Assembly (NCBI GenBank): GCA_000310025.1
Contig: FN649741.1
Coordinates: 1,370,576 to 1,434,575, forward strand
Source: Ectocarpus siliculosus
Lineage: Eukaryota; Sar; Phaeophyceae; Ectocarpales; Ectocarpaceae
DNA: 64,000 nt
Direction of reading: 5' to 3'
Position 1 is the first letter of the stretch. Every line of letters begins with the position of its first letter. Positions 36,800-48,787 of this stretch are shown piece by piece. The notes beneath the pieces are model-generated. The model had not been told where the DNA came from. It saw only the letters and a program-made list of their open reading frames with translations, and ran no database searches. A program made the position numbers and the translations under genes.

Positions 36800-39700
36800 T
36801 CAGCTCGTCCCGCCGGCCCTTTGCTCCTCCCCGTACTCCGGATCTTGCCTCCTCTCTTCTACTTCCCCCTCCTCCCCCTCATCGAAGTGCGATCCGGTGG
36901 GACTCCAGAGGGACTGAGGAGACGGCGGCGCCCCGAAAGTTGGGGTCGGGGCGGCGGCCTGAGAACGATCTTCACGTTCCTCGACCGACGGCTGCAGTCT
37001 TCGACTGCTGCCCGTGCCGTGAAGCAGCCGCAAGCCTCGCAGCAGCACGAAGGGAGCGACATGGCTCAAACCGACGAGCAGGGGCAGTAAGAAGGCCCAG
37101 CCGGTGATGTACCACGGGAGCGATACCAGGAACGGCACCACGCTGGTAAGTGAGCCGTAAAAGCACACGCAGACATGGTTAACGGTTAGACCAACAACAT
37201 TTTTTGTCGGGAGGAAACCAGATGTAGAGGGCAGGGTAAGCAAGATAGAAAACTGCGAATGATTTGGGCGAAACCATCCGCGAGACTGAACAGAGGCAGC
37301 GAAAGGTAACTAAAAACATCGGCATGGAATTTGAAGTATTGTACAAGACCGAGGCGAAATTGCTTGCTTCTGCCCTACTAGGAGGCCGAGCACTATCCTT
37401 CGGAAATTGTCGAAAATGCGCTCAAGCCTAACGGGCATTCCACAAGCTGCTTTAGAGCGAGCGTACGACATTTGTTCCGCACCAATACCGCACTCATACA
37501 TTGCCCACTTGGTTTGGTATCAAAGCTATCCCGACGTTAGGGGAAGGAGTGGCTGTTATTTGAAACATTGAAGTCTGTATGATAGATGCGTCCAAGGCTC
37601 CAAAAAATGGTATCCAACGTTCGGGCGCCGACTGAGTATATCGTGACAAACCCTGCACCTGGTTACAGAAGGCCGGTGACTGCAAGCACTGAGCATGTTT
37701 CGAGCCAGCGAGGGTGCGCAGCAGTACCAACCTGAAGTAACCCCATGTCGCAATCCTCTCCATACAGGCAGCAACATAAATCATTAACAACGTTGCTTCG
37801 GTTTCACGTTTTCGGTTTCACATTTTCGTTTTTTTCGGTTTCACGTTTTCGGCTGATCCTTTTCGGTTTCACATTTTCGGTTTCACGTTTGCAGAATAAC
37901 CTTTTCGGCTCAACCATTTCGGCTCACCATTTTCGGTTTCGGTTTAATCGTTTCGGCTTAGGGTCGTTCTTATCGACCAATAAAACACGAAAAAATAAAC
38001 GAAACCGTGTTTTCTTGAATACATATGGAGGCGTTTTTCCCCGAAAGCGTGAAAAGAAGGAGCCGTTTTCTTTTGGGGCTTGCTACTTTCACGAATCCGT
38101 GTTTTTGACAGAAGCATCGGACAAGCGCAACGCGGGCGCTGTAACATCACTGAGGACGCTAGAAAGACCTGCCAGACTCACGTCCAGGTCTGTTGTGGAG
38201 ACGGACAAGCGGCAGAAGCGGCGTTCAGTCCGTTCTTGGTCCAAAACTAGACATTGCGTGGTGCTCTCGTCTTCAACTGCTGCTGTTGGTGCCGGAGAAT
38301 TTCTTTCAATCACACATGGCAAACACGGAAACAGTAGAACGAGTACAGCAGCAGCACCAAGACCTCCAACGCGCTGATTCCTTCCGTTCGGCTGTCTGTA
38401 TGATACCATCTCCCGGCGCCGTGCTGCTTCGTGGGTATTGGGTGCTTGGGTGCTGCTCAATAAGATGTGTGAGAGACGTGTGCCACCTCACCAAAATGCC
38501 GTTGGAAAAAATGCGGCGAGATGATGCGTTTATGGTCGGACGCATCAACATCAATCCACGGCACCACGCAGCAGTAGAGCAACAGGGCCTCCGACACGCT
38601 AATTCTTTCGGATTGGCCATCTATATTATGCTGGCCGTCAGCGCGGCTGCCGCCCTATGATTGTTGAGCTCGTCTACCTTTGGGCAGGTGGTGGTCAAAG
38701 ATGGGAGTCGCAACCGTGAAAAATGAGCTGGCAAACTGAAGAAATCGCAAGCAACACCCAGGTGGCGACACTCTGCCCTGCGCCTGTTGTTGCTGAAAAC
38801 TGAAAACAGCAGGCCGGGTGGACGGGATCTTTTGAAGTGTGTTGTCCTCTGTGTCGGTTGCTGCTCATTGCGCTTTCACCGCTGCTCTATGGTGAGCAAT
38901 ATCATGTCAACCTGTTGTGTGTCGAGCAAAGCGTGTATTCAGGGAAGGAAACGTACTTTTCGCGATGACATCACGATTAGAACAAGCGAAAAGTAATCGG
39001 ATCTTCTTTTCACCGTTCCGTGAAAAAAAACGTTATTTTTTCGTTGCGTTAACAATACCCCTTAACCGTTTCGGTTTCACGTTTTCGGTTTGTTCGGTTG
39101 AATCTTTTGGGCTTATCCTTTTCGGCTTCACGTTTTCAGCTTATCCTTTTCGGCTCAACCTTTTCGGTTTCGGTTTAATCTTTTCGGCTTCACCTGTTCA
39201 GTTTCACGTTTTCGGCTTCACGTTTTCTTTACCTTTTCGGTTTCGGTTTAATCTTTTTCGGTTCCACATTTTCGTTGTTTTGGGTTTAACCTTTTCGGCT
39301 TATCCTTTTCGTTTCACGTTTTCGGTTTCATGTTTTCGGCTCAACATTTCGGCTCAAACTTTTCGGGTTTGGTTTAATCTTTTCGGCTTAACCTTTCCGG
39401 TCCTTGTCGGCTTCATCGTTTCGATTTCACTTTTTTGTTTTTTTCGGTTCAACCTTTTGGGCTTAGGGGTATTGTTAACGCAATGGAAAAGTCGTGCACT
39501 TTTTCTCGGAAAGGTGAAAACCCCCCCCGACTTTTTCCGCTTGTTCTATTCGTGATGTCATCGCGAAAAGTACGTTTCCTTCCCTGAATACACGCTTTGC
39601 TCGACACACAACAGGTTGACATGATATTGCTCACCATAGAGCAGCGGTGAAAGCGCAATGAGCAGCAACCGACACAGAGGACAACACACTTCAAAAGATC

Positions 39701-40200
39701 CCGTCCACCCGGCCTGCTGTTTTCAGTTTTCAGCAACAACAGGCGCAGGGCAGAGTGTCGCCACCTGGGTGTTGCTTGCGATTTCTTCAGTTTGCCAGCT
39801 CATTTTTCACTGTTGCGACTCCCATCTTTGACCACCACCTGCCCAAAGGTAGACGAGCTCAACAATCATAGGGCGGCAGCCGCGCTGACGGCCAGCATCA
39901 TATAGATGACCAATCCGAAAGAATTAGCGTGTCGGAGGCCCTGTTGCTCTACTGCTGCGTGGTGCCGTGGATTGATGTTGATGCGTCCGACCATAAACGC
40001 ATCATCTCGCCGCATTTTTTCCAACGGCATTTTGGTGAGGTGGCACACGTCTCTCACACACCTTATTGAGCAGCACCCAAGCACCCAATACCCACGAAGC
40101 AGCACGGCGCCGGGAGATGGTATCATACAGACAGCCGAACCGAAGTAATCAGCGCGTTGGAGGTCTTGGTGCTACTGCTGTACTCGTTCTACATGCCTCT

Positions 40201-40243
<43 letters not shown>

Positions 40244-43200
40244 TGTCGTTGCTATCCGGCGTTTGGTGCATTCACGTTGTGTGCCGGTCTGATTTCTGCC
40301 GAGTGTACTGTTTCCGTGTTTGCTATGTGTGATTGAAAGAAACTCTCCGGCACCAACAGCAGCAGTTGAAGACGAGAGCACCACGCAGTGTCTAGTTTTG
40401 GACCAAGAACGGACTGAACGCCGCTCTGCCGCTTGTCCGTCTCCACAACAGACCTGGACGTGAGTCTGGCAGGTCTTGCGAGCGTTCTCAGTGATGTTAC
40501 AGCGCCCGCGGTGCGCCTGCCCCTCCCTGCCCGACCCTTGTGTCAAATTCCCCGGATCCGTGAAAGCAGCAAGCCCCCCCAAAAAACTGCTCGCTACTTT
40601 CACGGATCGGGGGAAAAACGCCTCCATACATTTGCAAGAAAGCACGCTTCCGTGAATATTTCCGTGTTTTTTTTGTCGTTAATAATAGACCTTATCCTTT
40701 TTTTCACGTTTTCGGTTTCACGTTTTCGGCTCGAAAAATTCGGGTTTGCTTTAATCTTTTCGGCTTAACCTTTTCGGTCCTTGCCGGCTAAACCTTGCCG
40801 ACTTCACGTTTTGGTTTTTCTTGGTTGAACCTTTTCGGCTCATCCTTTCGGTTCAACCTTTTCGGTTTCACGTTTTCGGCATAGCCTTTTCGGCTTATCT
40901 TTTTCGGTTTAACCTTTTCGGTTCAAACTTTCCGGTTTTGGTTTAATCTTTTCGGCTTAACTTTTTCGGTCCTTGTCGGCTTTACCTTTTCGGTTTCACG
41001 TTTTTGGTTTACCTTTTCGGTATCCTTTTCGGCTTCTCCTTTTCGGTTTCTCCTTCTTGGTCGAATAACCTGATGTAACCCATGCCGCAATCCTCTCCAT
41101 ACAGGCAGCAGCACAAGTCATCAACAACGTTGCTTCGATTTAACCTTTTTGGCTTCAAGTTTTTGTTTTTTCGGTTCACGTTTTCGGCTATCCTTTTCGG
41201 TTTCACGTTTTCGGTTTCACGTTTTCGGTTTTACCTTTTCGGCTTATCCTTTTCGGGGTCGGCTTCACCTTTTTCGACTGAACCTTTTCGGCTTTTCACC
41301 TCACCTTGCACCCGCCGTTATGCCGAACTCGGCGACGGTCGAGCTGGTGGCCGGGTTGGGGGAGACGCGGGTGCTCAGGTCGTACCCGTACCCGAGCACG
41401 GGGCCGTTGAACAGCCCGAAGGCCAGCACCGTCACCCAGAGCATGGCCGTGCTGCGGCTGGACACGAGCAGCACGAACATGGCCCCCGCGCCGCCGAGGC
41501 AGAGCACAGCGGCGTGGCGGTACAGCCGCGCCAGCGTGAGCGTCAGCTGGTCCCTCAGGCCCAAGACGCGGCCGAGGGTGATGGCCAGCCAGAGGCACAC
41601 GATCAGCAGCGTTCGTCGGGAAGCGTCGGAGGTGTTGTCCGCGAATTGGCGCAGGAAAGCTGTCGCCGCTATCTGCGAAAGCGTGCGTGGGCCCGCGCTT
41701 GGTCAGAGTGGTGCCTACTCCTTAGGGGTCAGCCACACGACTGCATACACTTCAAATTGCTTCACACGCCACGTCCGCTGTAGCCCATTTCTTCGACTCT
41801 CTTCGTTTTATGTGTTTGTATCGGGAGCTTGTGGCCACGGAGTAAATGTCTTTTCGCTTGCGGTGAGGGAAGAGAAGGCACTGGGTAGAGACCAGAACCA
41901 ACATAACATGGGATCAGGATATGACGACAATGTTGCGCTTGTGGAACGTGTGGTACATGGCTTTGCTTACCCTCCCGCCCATGAACCAGAACATAATGCT
42001 GCACAGGTGGAAGTCTATCTTGTTCGCCTCGTAGAACGCTTTAGGTTTCGACCAGCCTTCCGGGAGCTTGATGGGGGCCACCTGGATGACCTCCTGGGAG
42101 AGAGAGGGGGGGGGGGGGGGAGGGTGACGCCACGGCGGAAGAGAGCAAGCGACCAGTCAAGATCGAGCGAGAAAAAACGAAACAAGGGAGTGAGAATCAA
42201 TCGCTTGGGAGATAATACATCCAAGGGGACCAAGGACGCGTCGGTAAGGCCTGGTGTACCGCACGGGGGGTGAGCACAGGCACACCGCGAGGAAAAGCGC
42301 GCGCGCGTCCGAATACCACTCAAGCGTTCAGGCGCAAATTATCGAATATCCACTTAATATGGATCAACCGACACCCCTTCCAAGCTCCCTGTTCAGTCTC
42401 CGCGCCAACACCGGCCAGTTGAGGTCACTGCTGTGAGCCAGCGGTGGTGCCTGGAAAAAAAAAAACTTTCACCTCGTGGGGCGCCGGCTCCACGTCCGGG
42501 CTCGGCAGCACGACGAGGAAGCAGCCGATCAAGAAGGCCACGGTTGCAAGGACGGCGTACTCCACGACCAGCGACCCCGTCAGCCAGCCGATGAGGGGAG
42601 AGAAAGCCCCGCTGAGTCCGAAGGACACCGTGTTGGCCCCCAGCCACGGTCCTGCCGCGCTTCCGTGGAGGCGGCGCGTCATCAGCTGGCAGCCGGCGTC
42701 GACGATCGCCGTCAGGAAGCCCAGGGAGAAGAAGTTCAGGTGCAGCGAGCCCACCGTACTCGCGAGGGGCACCAGGAGGAGGTTCGCGGCCAGGAGGAAC
42801 AGCATCACGGAGATGGTGATCTTGCCTCTTGCCCACTTGTACAGCTTGGGCGAAACGATGTTGCCAATCCCCGCCCCAAGCCCCCGCGTAAGAAAGACGG
42901 CGCCAATCTGCCGAGAGCGCCGGGTTGTGGCGGTCCGTGCGAGGCGTTGGGCAGGCGCGTCAGGACGACAGGAGCGGGGCGCGGACGAGGCCGGGGGAAG
43001 GGTGCGCGAGACGTTAGAATGGCCACCAGCGTTAAAGACACTACATGCTGCGGACCACCATGTTCCTGATGTTGCAGGGGGCGCCAACAAATGACAGCAT
43101 TGTCGGCTCCCGGGCATAAGACGTCTAGATTCAGCGAGCAACCCTTTGTATTCGTCTATTATATGGAGCAACGCATGGGTGCTTCAGCAGAGGCGCAACC

Positions 43201-45012
43201 TCGAACGACAAATCCTTGAAAATCAAAGGCTTTTTACGTCTGCGGGAAAATATATTCCGCATGTCCCCTGGTAGACACCATCTGGTCAAGGTTTTGCCAC
43301 GGCCGGTGCACCTCACACAGACCTAAGCGCGGCTGTGAAATCAGCAGGAGGCGTCAACCGTGTCGTTTCCCGCATCCCGGGTACATGCGATTTTAGAAGA
43401 AAGTTGTCATATCATGACAACATCACGACCTTGCAGCGCTAGCCGTCGCCAAACGCGTTGGGCCCGGAATGTTCTTTCGGTTCTTTCGACAAGGCGCTAC
43501 ACACTTTCGCCTCGGTGGGAGCTACCTTGGCATAGTTCTACAAATCACGGCGTTAGACACCGAGTTTTTGGATCCCTATCCCTATGCACCACGACGTTCA
43601 CCAGCAGTGATACAAATCGCGGGTTTAGACGAGTCGCCTCCACAGGTCTGTCCGACGTTTGCAAACAGCCAGGAGGCATTCTGGATACCTACTATTGAAC
43701 AGCGACAAGTGGCGTTGAAAACTGATGTGATTGACTGACGGCCTTTGATACCACGACGCAAAAATGTCCCTCTGGGGTCCGCACTACAGATAGCGCCCGC
43801 ACTCCCGCACGTGATTACCTCAGTCTGGCCCGATTTGCTTAGTTCCTCTCGCGGGTTACAAATGGCCGCTGCTGTACTAGGTTTTAATGTAGGGGTTCTT
43901 GACCGGGCTCACAAATTGTGTAGACTAAATGGTGCTGAAGTGCGGGCGCTACAGATCTGTATGACACTGCTGTACATTGCACATCCCCTTCGACTGCTGG
44001 TAGTCTATTACACTACATATACCATCTCGAACAGGGGTAGTCTTTCTGTGTTTGTATGCATATTGTTTTCCCTACAAAACCTATATAAAAATTCTCAGAA
44101 ATGAATAGGCACTCAGTTCTCTCTCGCCTCAACAATCTACTGCTGTACGGCGGCCTTAACTAGTGCTCTCCTACACCAGTAGCAGCAGGCGCGGTCACGC
44201 TTCGTAACGACACAGCCGAAAATGCCCAATGTTCTGCCGCTCTCGTTTTTGTGTTTTTGTTCATCATGCGTTCGTTTCAGCAGAACTGAACGTGAGAAAC
44301 GTGCGGTTATTTGGTTACAAATGATGATGGGTTGGCGGTGTGTGTGTGTGGATAATGCAGATATTGACCAGGCCTTCCAATGAACCGAGCACATGTGTAC
44401 ACGGAGACGGCCACCGCCAGGAAGAGTACTGGTGGAGCAAGTCACTGCTCCCTAAACGCGCACCAGGCGGCATACACAGCAGCAGACAGACCTACAGCAG
44501 TAGTCTAGACACTGCACGAGGGCTACACACGGACTGCGGAGACATCTGTTGGGACAAACGGCATCGCAGACAGATCGTTTCCGCTCACCTCGACCGATGT
44601 CTTGTCAAGAGCTAACGCCAGATCTCTCAGAGAGGACGCGAGTGCCACCAGCACTATACCCGACACCCCCATGGTGAGCACGTAGCTCGCCCCAACGGCT
44701 CTTCTGTAGTTCTCGGAAGTGTATTTGGACGTGCTCATGCTGCTGCCAACAGAATCATACATCTTGCTGTCCACATCCTCCAGAGACGGGGAGGGTGCAC
44801 GCTGAGGCGTACTGGAGACAGGTGCTTCGTCCGCCACATCGCCGTTCATCGTTTCAACCACCTCGTCACTAGAGTGTAGACACTTGCCACCGCCGGGGTG
44901 CGGGGTTCCGCGATCCCCATCACTGATCGTGCAGACGGGGGGGGGTGGGGGCATACGCAGGTTCACGAAAAATAACTCACCCAGCAACATGACAACATGA
45001 TGACCCACTCAT
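36800..45012 (-). CDS. Major facilitator superfamily transporter (MFSD4/FucP-like), paralogue 1
   Basis: Six exons: 44981-45012 (ATG), 44589-44922, 42473-42907, 41971-42093, 41305-41672 and 36800-37142 (TGA). All phases match and give 544 residues; an in-frame ATG at 44849 would give 509 if the mini-exon is wrong. A disordered N-terminus of ~75 residues is followed by helix 1 (VGASYVLTMGVSGIVLVALA), the SLRDLALALDKTSVE loop, helix 2 (IGAVFLTRGLGAGIGNIVSP) and further helices to a final one near LVSLPWYITGWAFLLPLLVG, then an acidic cytosolic tail. This layout matches 12-helix symporters of the sodium/glucose (MFSD4, NaGLT1) and fucose-permease branch; the substrate cannot be told. The 4.2 kb last intron, inside the final repeat of helices, is filled by satellite DNA and two Harbinger-like elements. 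It is paralogous to the gene at 48788-59235. Confidence 0.82.
37961..39061 (-). mobile_element. PIF/Harbinger-like element, copy 2
   Basis: Inverted relative to copy 1. The left end is GGGTCGTTCTTATCGAC and the right end CGTTAACAATACCCC, flanked by TTA at 37958-37960 and 39062-39064. Removing the element rebuilds CGGCTTAACCGTTT, a normal satellite unit. It keeps the ~120-residue frames of copy 1. Confidence 0.82.
39466..40691 (+). mobile_element. PIF/Harbinger-like element, copy 3, with internal insertion
   Basis: Left end GGGGTATTGTTAACG, right end CGTTAATAATAGACC, flanked by TTA (39463-39465 and 40692-40694). Relative to copies 1 and 2 it carries an extra ~116 bp at about 40193-40308, including a (CTG)n tract at 40204-40241, bounded by TAC on both sides. 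Confidence 0.82.
43787..43959. mobile_element. Tc1/mariner-type MITE candidate
   Basis: 173 bp with TA at both borders (43785-43786 and 43960-43961). Inverted ends are CAGATAGCGCCCGCACT on the left and AGTGCGGGCGCTACAGATC near the right border, with a 4 bp difference. It lies in the intron between transporter exons 44589-44922 and 42473-42907. Confidence 0.45.
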
Positions 45013-48000
45013 TCATCATGCTGGGTGTGTTAGCTAATGATGTGTGTAGCGGTGTAGCAGGTACGCCCGGGCGAAGTAGGAGAGCAATGCGACACAATTG
45101 TTTGCTATATAGCTCCGTCTGCAGGTGCATCCTCTGGGCGATTGCCGCCGCCTCGATGGCGCCCAGCGTTGGTGGCGCAGACACACGCCCTGAGAGTGAG
45201 ATACATACACAGATAGATAGATAGATACAATTTAGATAGATTGCATGTACGTATGACATTTTTTAGACTATTCTCCGCCAGATGCCAAAAATGGAAAAAT
45301 GGGGCATGTTGGATTGGGCAGTGGTATTATATGCACTCCAGAGACGCGTTGTTCACGGCAATTCGCAGCGGGCTTATGCCAAACGAAAGTCACAGTAACA
45401 ACGTTCATATTGTTGGAGCATTCGACGCCAAGAGGGCACAACAACAACAACAACAACAACAACATAATCAACAACAACGCGGAACGCATCAAATTTTCAA
45501 CGCATAAGCCATACGTTTTGTTCAAAACCATTGGCGGCGTCAATGCCCAACCATGAATCACGCTACATACATACGTAGAAAACGTCAGGTCGATTACACG
45601 TGACTTTTGCTTCTTCCCCGCCCCGCAGTCCCGGCCTCGGTCGAGTCCCTCATCCTTCTTCTTATTGTATGCAGTAGTTTGGTCCTCCTCTTGGATGTAT
45701 TTCTTTCTCTGTTTATTTGTCCTTCCGTCCCCGACGGTTGTTAGCGGATGTCTCAGTGAAGCCAGTAGTATACGCTTCTTTCATATCTCAGCATCCATCC
45801 GCGAGTTGGTTTGCACCTCACGATGCCTTGTGGGACACCTGGTGGAGCCCGTGGGAACACAGCAAGCAGCCGCAGTGGATGTAGTTTCGATCGGTCGGCG
45901 ACAGCCGTATCGTGGCGTGGTGGCAGCTTGCTTCGGCGTTATCTCGGCAACCGCATGTCGGTTTGGGCCCCATGATGGCTTGTGTGACAGGTGTTGGTTT
46001 CGTGCTCATTGGAGGAAGTGCCTGAGCTGATTTTCGAGCGGTATCGTTCGTTGTTAAGCTTGTCAACGACACCGAGCTGACCTCTTTGGGGACATACCTC
46101 GGCAACCACTGGTCGCTTTGGGCTCAACGATCGATGGCTTGCTTGCGTGATAGCTGAGACCTGTACAAACACCGTGGACGTGGGTTCGAAGAATTTAGAG
46201 CCGGTGTCGTCAACAAGCGTTTACCCCAACACCGATCGATGTCGTCTTTGGCACAGTACTTGGGAAGCCTGGCGGACGCTCTGCTGCCCGTGGTGTGTAC
46301 AGTAGTGCAGCGAAAATCCGGACGGTGGTTTGCTCCTTGACTAGTCTACAGTATTACGCGGCGTTTGCGTTCGGAGGTTGATCCCCACCACGAATAAACG
46401 TATTGAGCCAGTGCCGTAGTCATTATCGAATATTGGGCGCAACCGACTGTGTGCATCGAACATCGAACGCCCCAACAGGGATCTCACCACATCAAGTGGG
46501 TGCGAGACGAACATTTAATTAACTAGTAAGAGGAGTGGGGACGAAGTTCAGACGTCGCCTCACTACGCACCAAGAAAACGTGATTGATACGGATGCAGTA
46601 ACGTGGGTATGATCCCGAACCAGCAATAATCAACACCAGGTGTGAATTACAAGAAAGGTTCATTAACGGAAAACCTCCAGTGCACTCGGTCGGACCGTGC
46701 AATCTATCAATAGCAACGTCGTTTAAGTTACGACACGCTGTACAGGGATGGCATGCCCCATTAGAGAAACAGACTGAACAGAACACACGACATCCACCCC
46801 ACAACCCCCCACGTACTAAACGTGGCGCGTCTCCGCCACGAGAGGGTGGCACTATTGTTGTTGTTGTGGTTGTTGTTGTTGTTGTTGTTGTTGTCTTCAC
46901 ATTAAGAACCGTTCGGATCTCCGCTCAGTACCTTGTAATGTACGTACAATACTATACTATACTATACTATACTATAACAGTCCAACTTGACGCGGACGCC
47001 TTCCGTGGTCACAAGCCAACTGCCCCCAAGGGGGGGTATACCTTCTGAAAAAAATGGACACCAGAAAAAATTCCTCCAAGGCGCGATTTGTTTTTCTACC
47101 CATACAAGGAGAAAAAACAAAAAAACTCAAAAAGGAAAGAGAAGGCTAACCGGGGGGATACAGGCGATCGACCCCAGAAAAGGGATGAAAGAACGAAAGA
47201 CAAAAGAAAAAGAAAGAGAGGAAGAGAGGGGGAGACAACGACCGGAAACAAAAGGGAAGATACACAGGTCCCACCAATGCTCCAGTCTACCGGAGCCACA
47301 ACGAAACTGGCAACCACTAACGTAGCACCAAACAGATGACTGACTTCCTACGACACATCACTTCGGGGGCACTGCGGGGGGCGGGGGGTGTTTTTATACG
47401 CAGGAAATAGCGCGTAGTACGTACAAGAATGATCAAGACACACGCACCCTGTGGATGATGAACAGATAAAATGTTTCACACATTCCGAACGGAAATCAAA
47501 CGAGCAAGGCCGCACGGGATCCTCGGCAAAACACCTACTTTTGTACGTCCTCCGTGCCTTGACGAGGGGGGTTCCAGTCTCTGCGAAAGACGGTCAGCGC
47601 CCTGAGCTTGAGTCGGGTTCCACGATGGCTCCCCCTCAAGCTCACTCTTCCCTTACTCTCGTCAGTCAAGCCACGCTTGACCAGCTCGGCACTTCCCGCT
47701 TACACAACACGCAAAGAACTGGCACCCACCTCCATAACATACAAACAAGGAAAACCTACAATAATACCTATACCGAACTGACACCTATGTGCAGCAGCTG
47801 GCGGGATACAGCCACGCTTCACGAGCCGTTCGACTCCGTAGAATACAAGGGATCACTTTGAGTTCGACTACGATCTAGACCTCTCGCCATGGACATGGCG
47901 AATACCAACCAGGTCACGAAAACCAAACCAGGAAGGAACTATTTAACATTCAATAACAACCCTGCGCTGCTGATGGGACCAGCACTACTACCACAAAAGA

Positions 48001-48787
48001 TACCGGAGAAATGAGCCCCATCCCCATCTGGAAATGGAGCCTACGTACAGTGGTGGGCTAAGGCCACGCTTCACGAGCGTAAAATAGCAGGGATCCACAA
48101 CCATGCATTTATCTACGACACGAACCCATCCAGAACAAGCAAATGCCCTAGAACACGAAAGGGAAATAGAAAAAGGCACTCCTTTCTCGGACAACTGTAA
48201 AGGCACTGGAAAAATTGCGTCACGGAGACCATTCATTCGTGATAGGGGCGAACCACTCTAAAACCCCTTCCCGCGCCTGGACAACATCGATAGCCACGCC
48301 CATGGTAGGGCACGAACGTTCAACAATTACGAACTTTTGGGCACGTTATATTGCCACCGCGGCACACAAGGCCTCAACAGGGTGCCAGACTTTTTGTGCG
48401 ACATCCCGGTGGGTGTACACCCACCGACTTGTACCATTGTTTTCAACCACCCATTGTCTATTTTGTGGTCGTTTGAAACACATTCACTCGTTCTCGGCTA
48501 GCGTCGCATCTACTGTTCCAGCTGCTTAAAAAAACTTGGCGGTTCTTTCCGACATGCGTCACCAGCAGAAACCAGCTATGTTGCACTCACCAACGGGGGG
48601 TACAATCGGACGTAGCATAAATTGGATTTTCATACACAAGTTTCTCTAGTTTCTCATCGATCTTGTCTCCCAGATCCTGTACTGTTTGCCACAATCTCGG
48701 CCGTTTCCTTTTCGAGGTCTGTTGTAGGAGCACTCTTTACGAGTAATCCTTTGCTCTATATCCCTCTCTTTCTCGACTACTGATGCG
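45013..48787. other. Intergenic between the two transporter genes
   Basis: No convincing exon. It contains (CAA)n at 45437-45475, (TTG)n at about 46856-46898 and TACTA units at 46955-46976. A Lys/Arg-rich low-complexity frame near 47050-47330 is probably chance. A loose ~130 bp repetition with GGCAACC and GATGGCTTG blocks occurs at 45,900-46,160. Confidence 0.45.

Larger units (their letters stand above)
37798..41290. repeat. Degenerate TTTTCGG-type minisatellite
   Basis: Three blocks (about 37798-37957, 39065-39462 and 40695-41290) consist of imperfect ~11-16 bp units such as CCTTTTCGGCTTAAC, GGTTTCACGTTTTCGG and CGGCTTATCCTTTTC. The blocks are split only by the two Harbinger-like insertions, so they were one array of about 1.15 kb. 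The array reaches almost to the splice donor of transporter exon 41305-41672. Confidence 0.85.

Noticed and set aside
41149-42273. 374-residue plus-strand open frame
   Set aside because: Antisense to transporter exons 41305-41672 and 41971-42093, which have the family motifs on the minus strand.
43360-44104. Plus-strand frames with a protein-like look (LGIVLQITALDTEF and following)
   Set aside because: Lie in a transporter intron, broken by stops, partly overlap a MITE and match no family I know.
46987-47339. Lys/Arg/Glu-rich plus-strand frames
   Set aside because: A-rich low complexity, overlapping frames, no splice context or domain.
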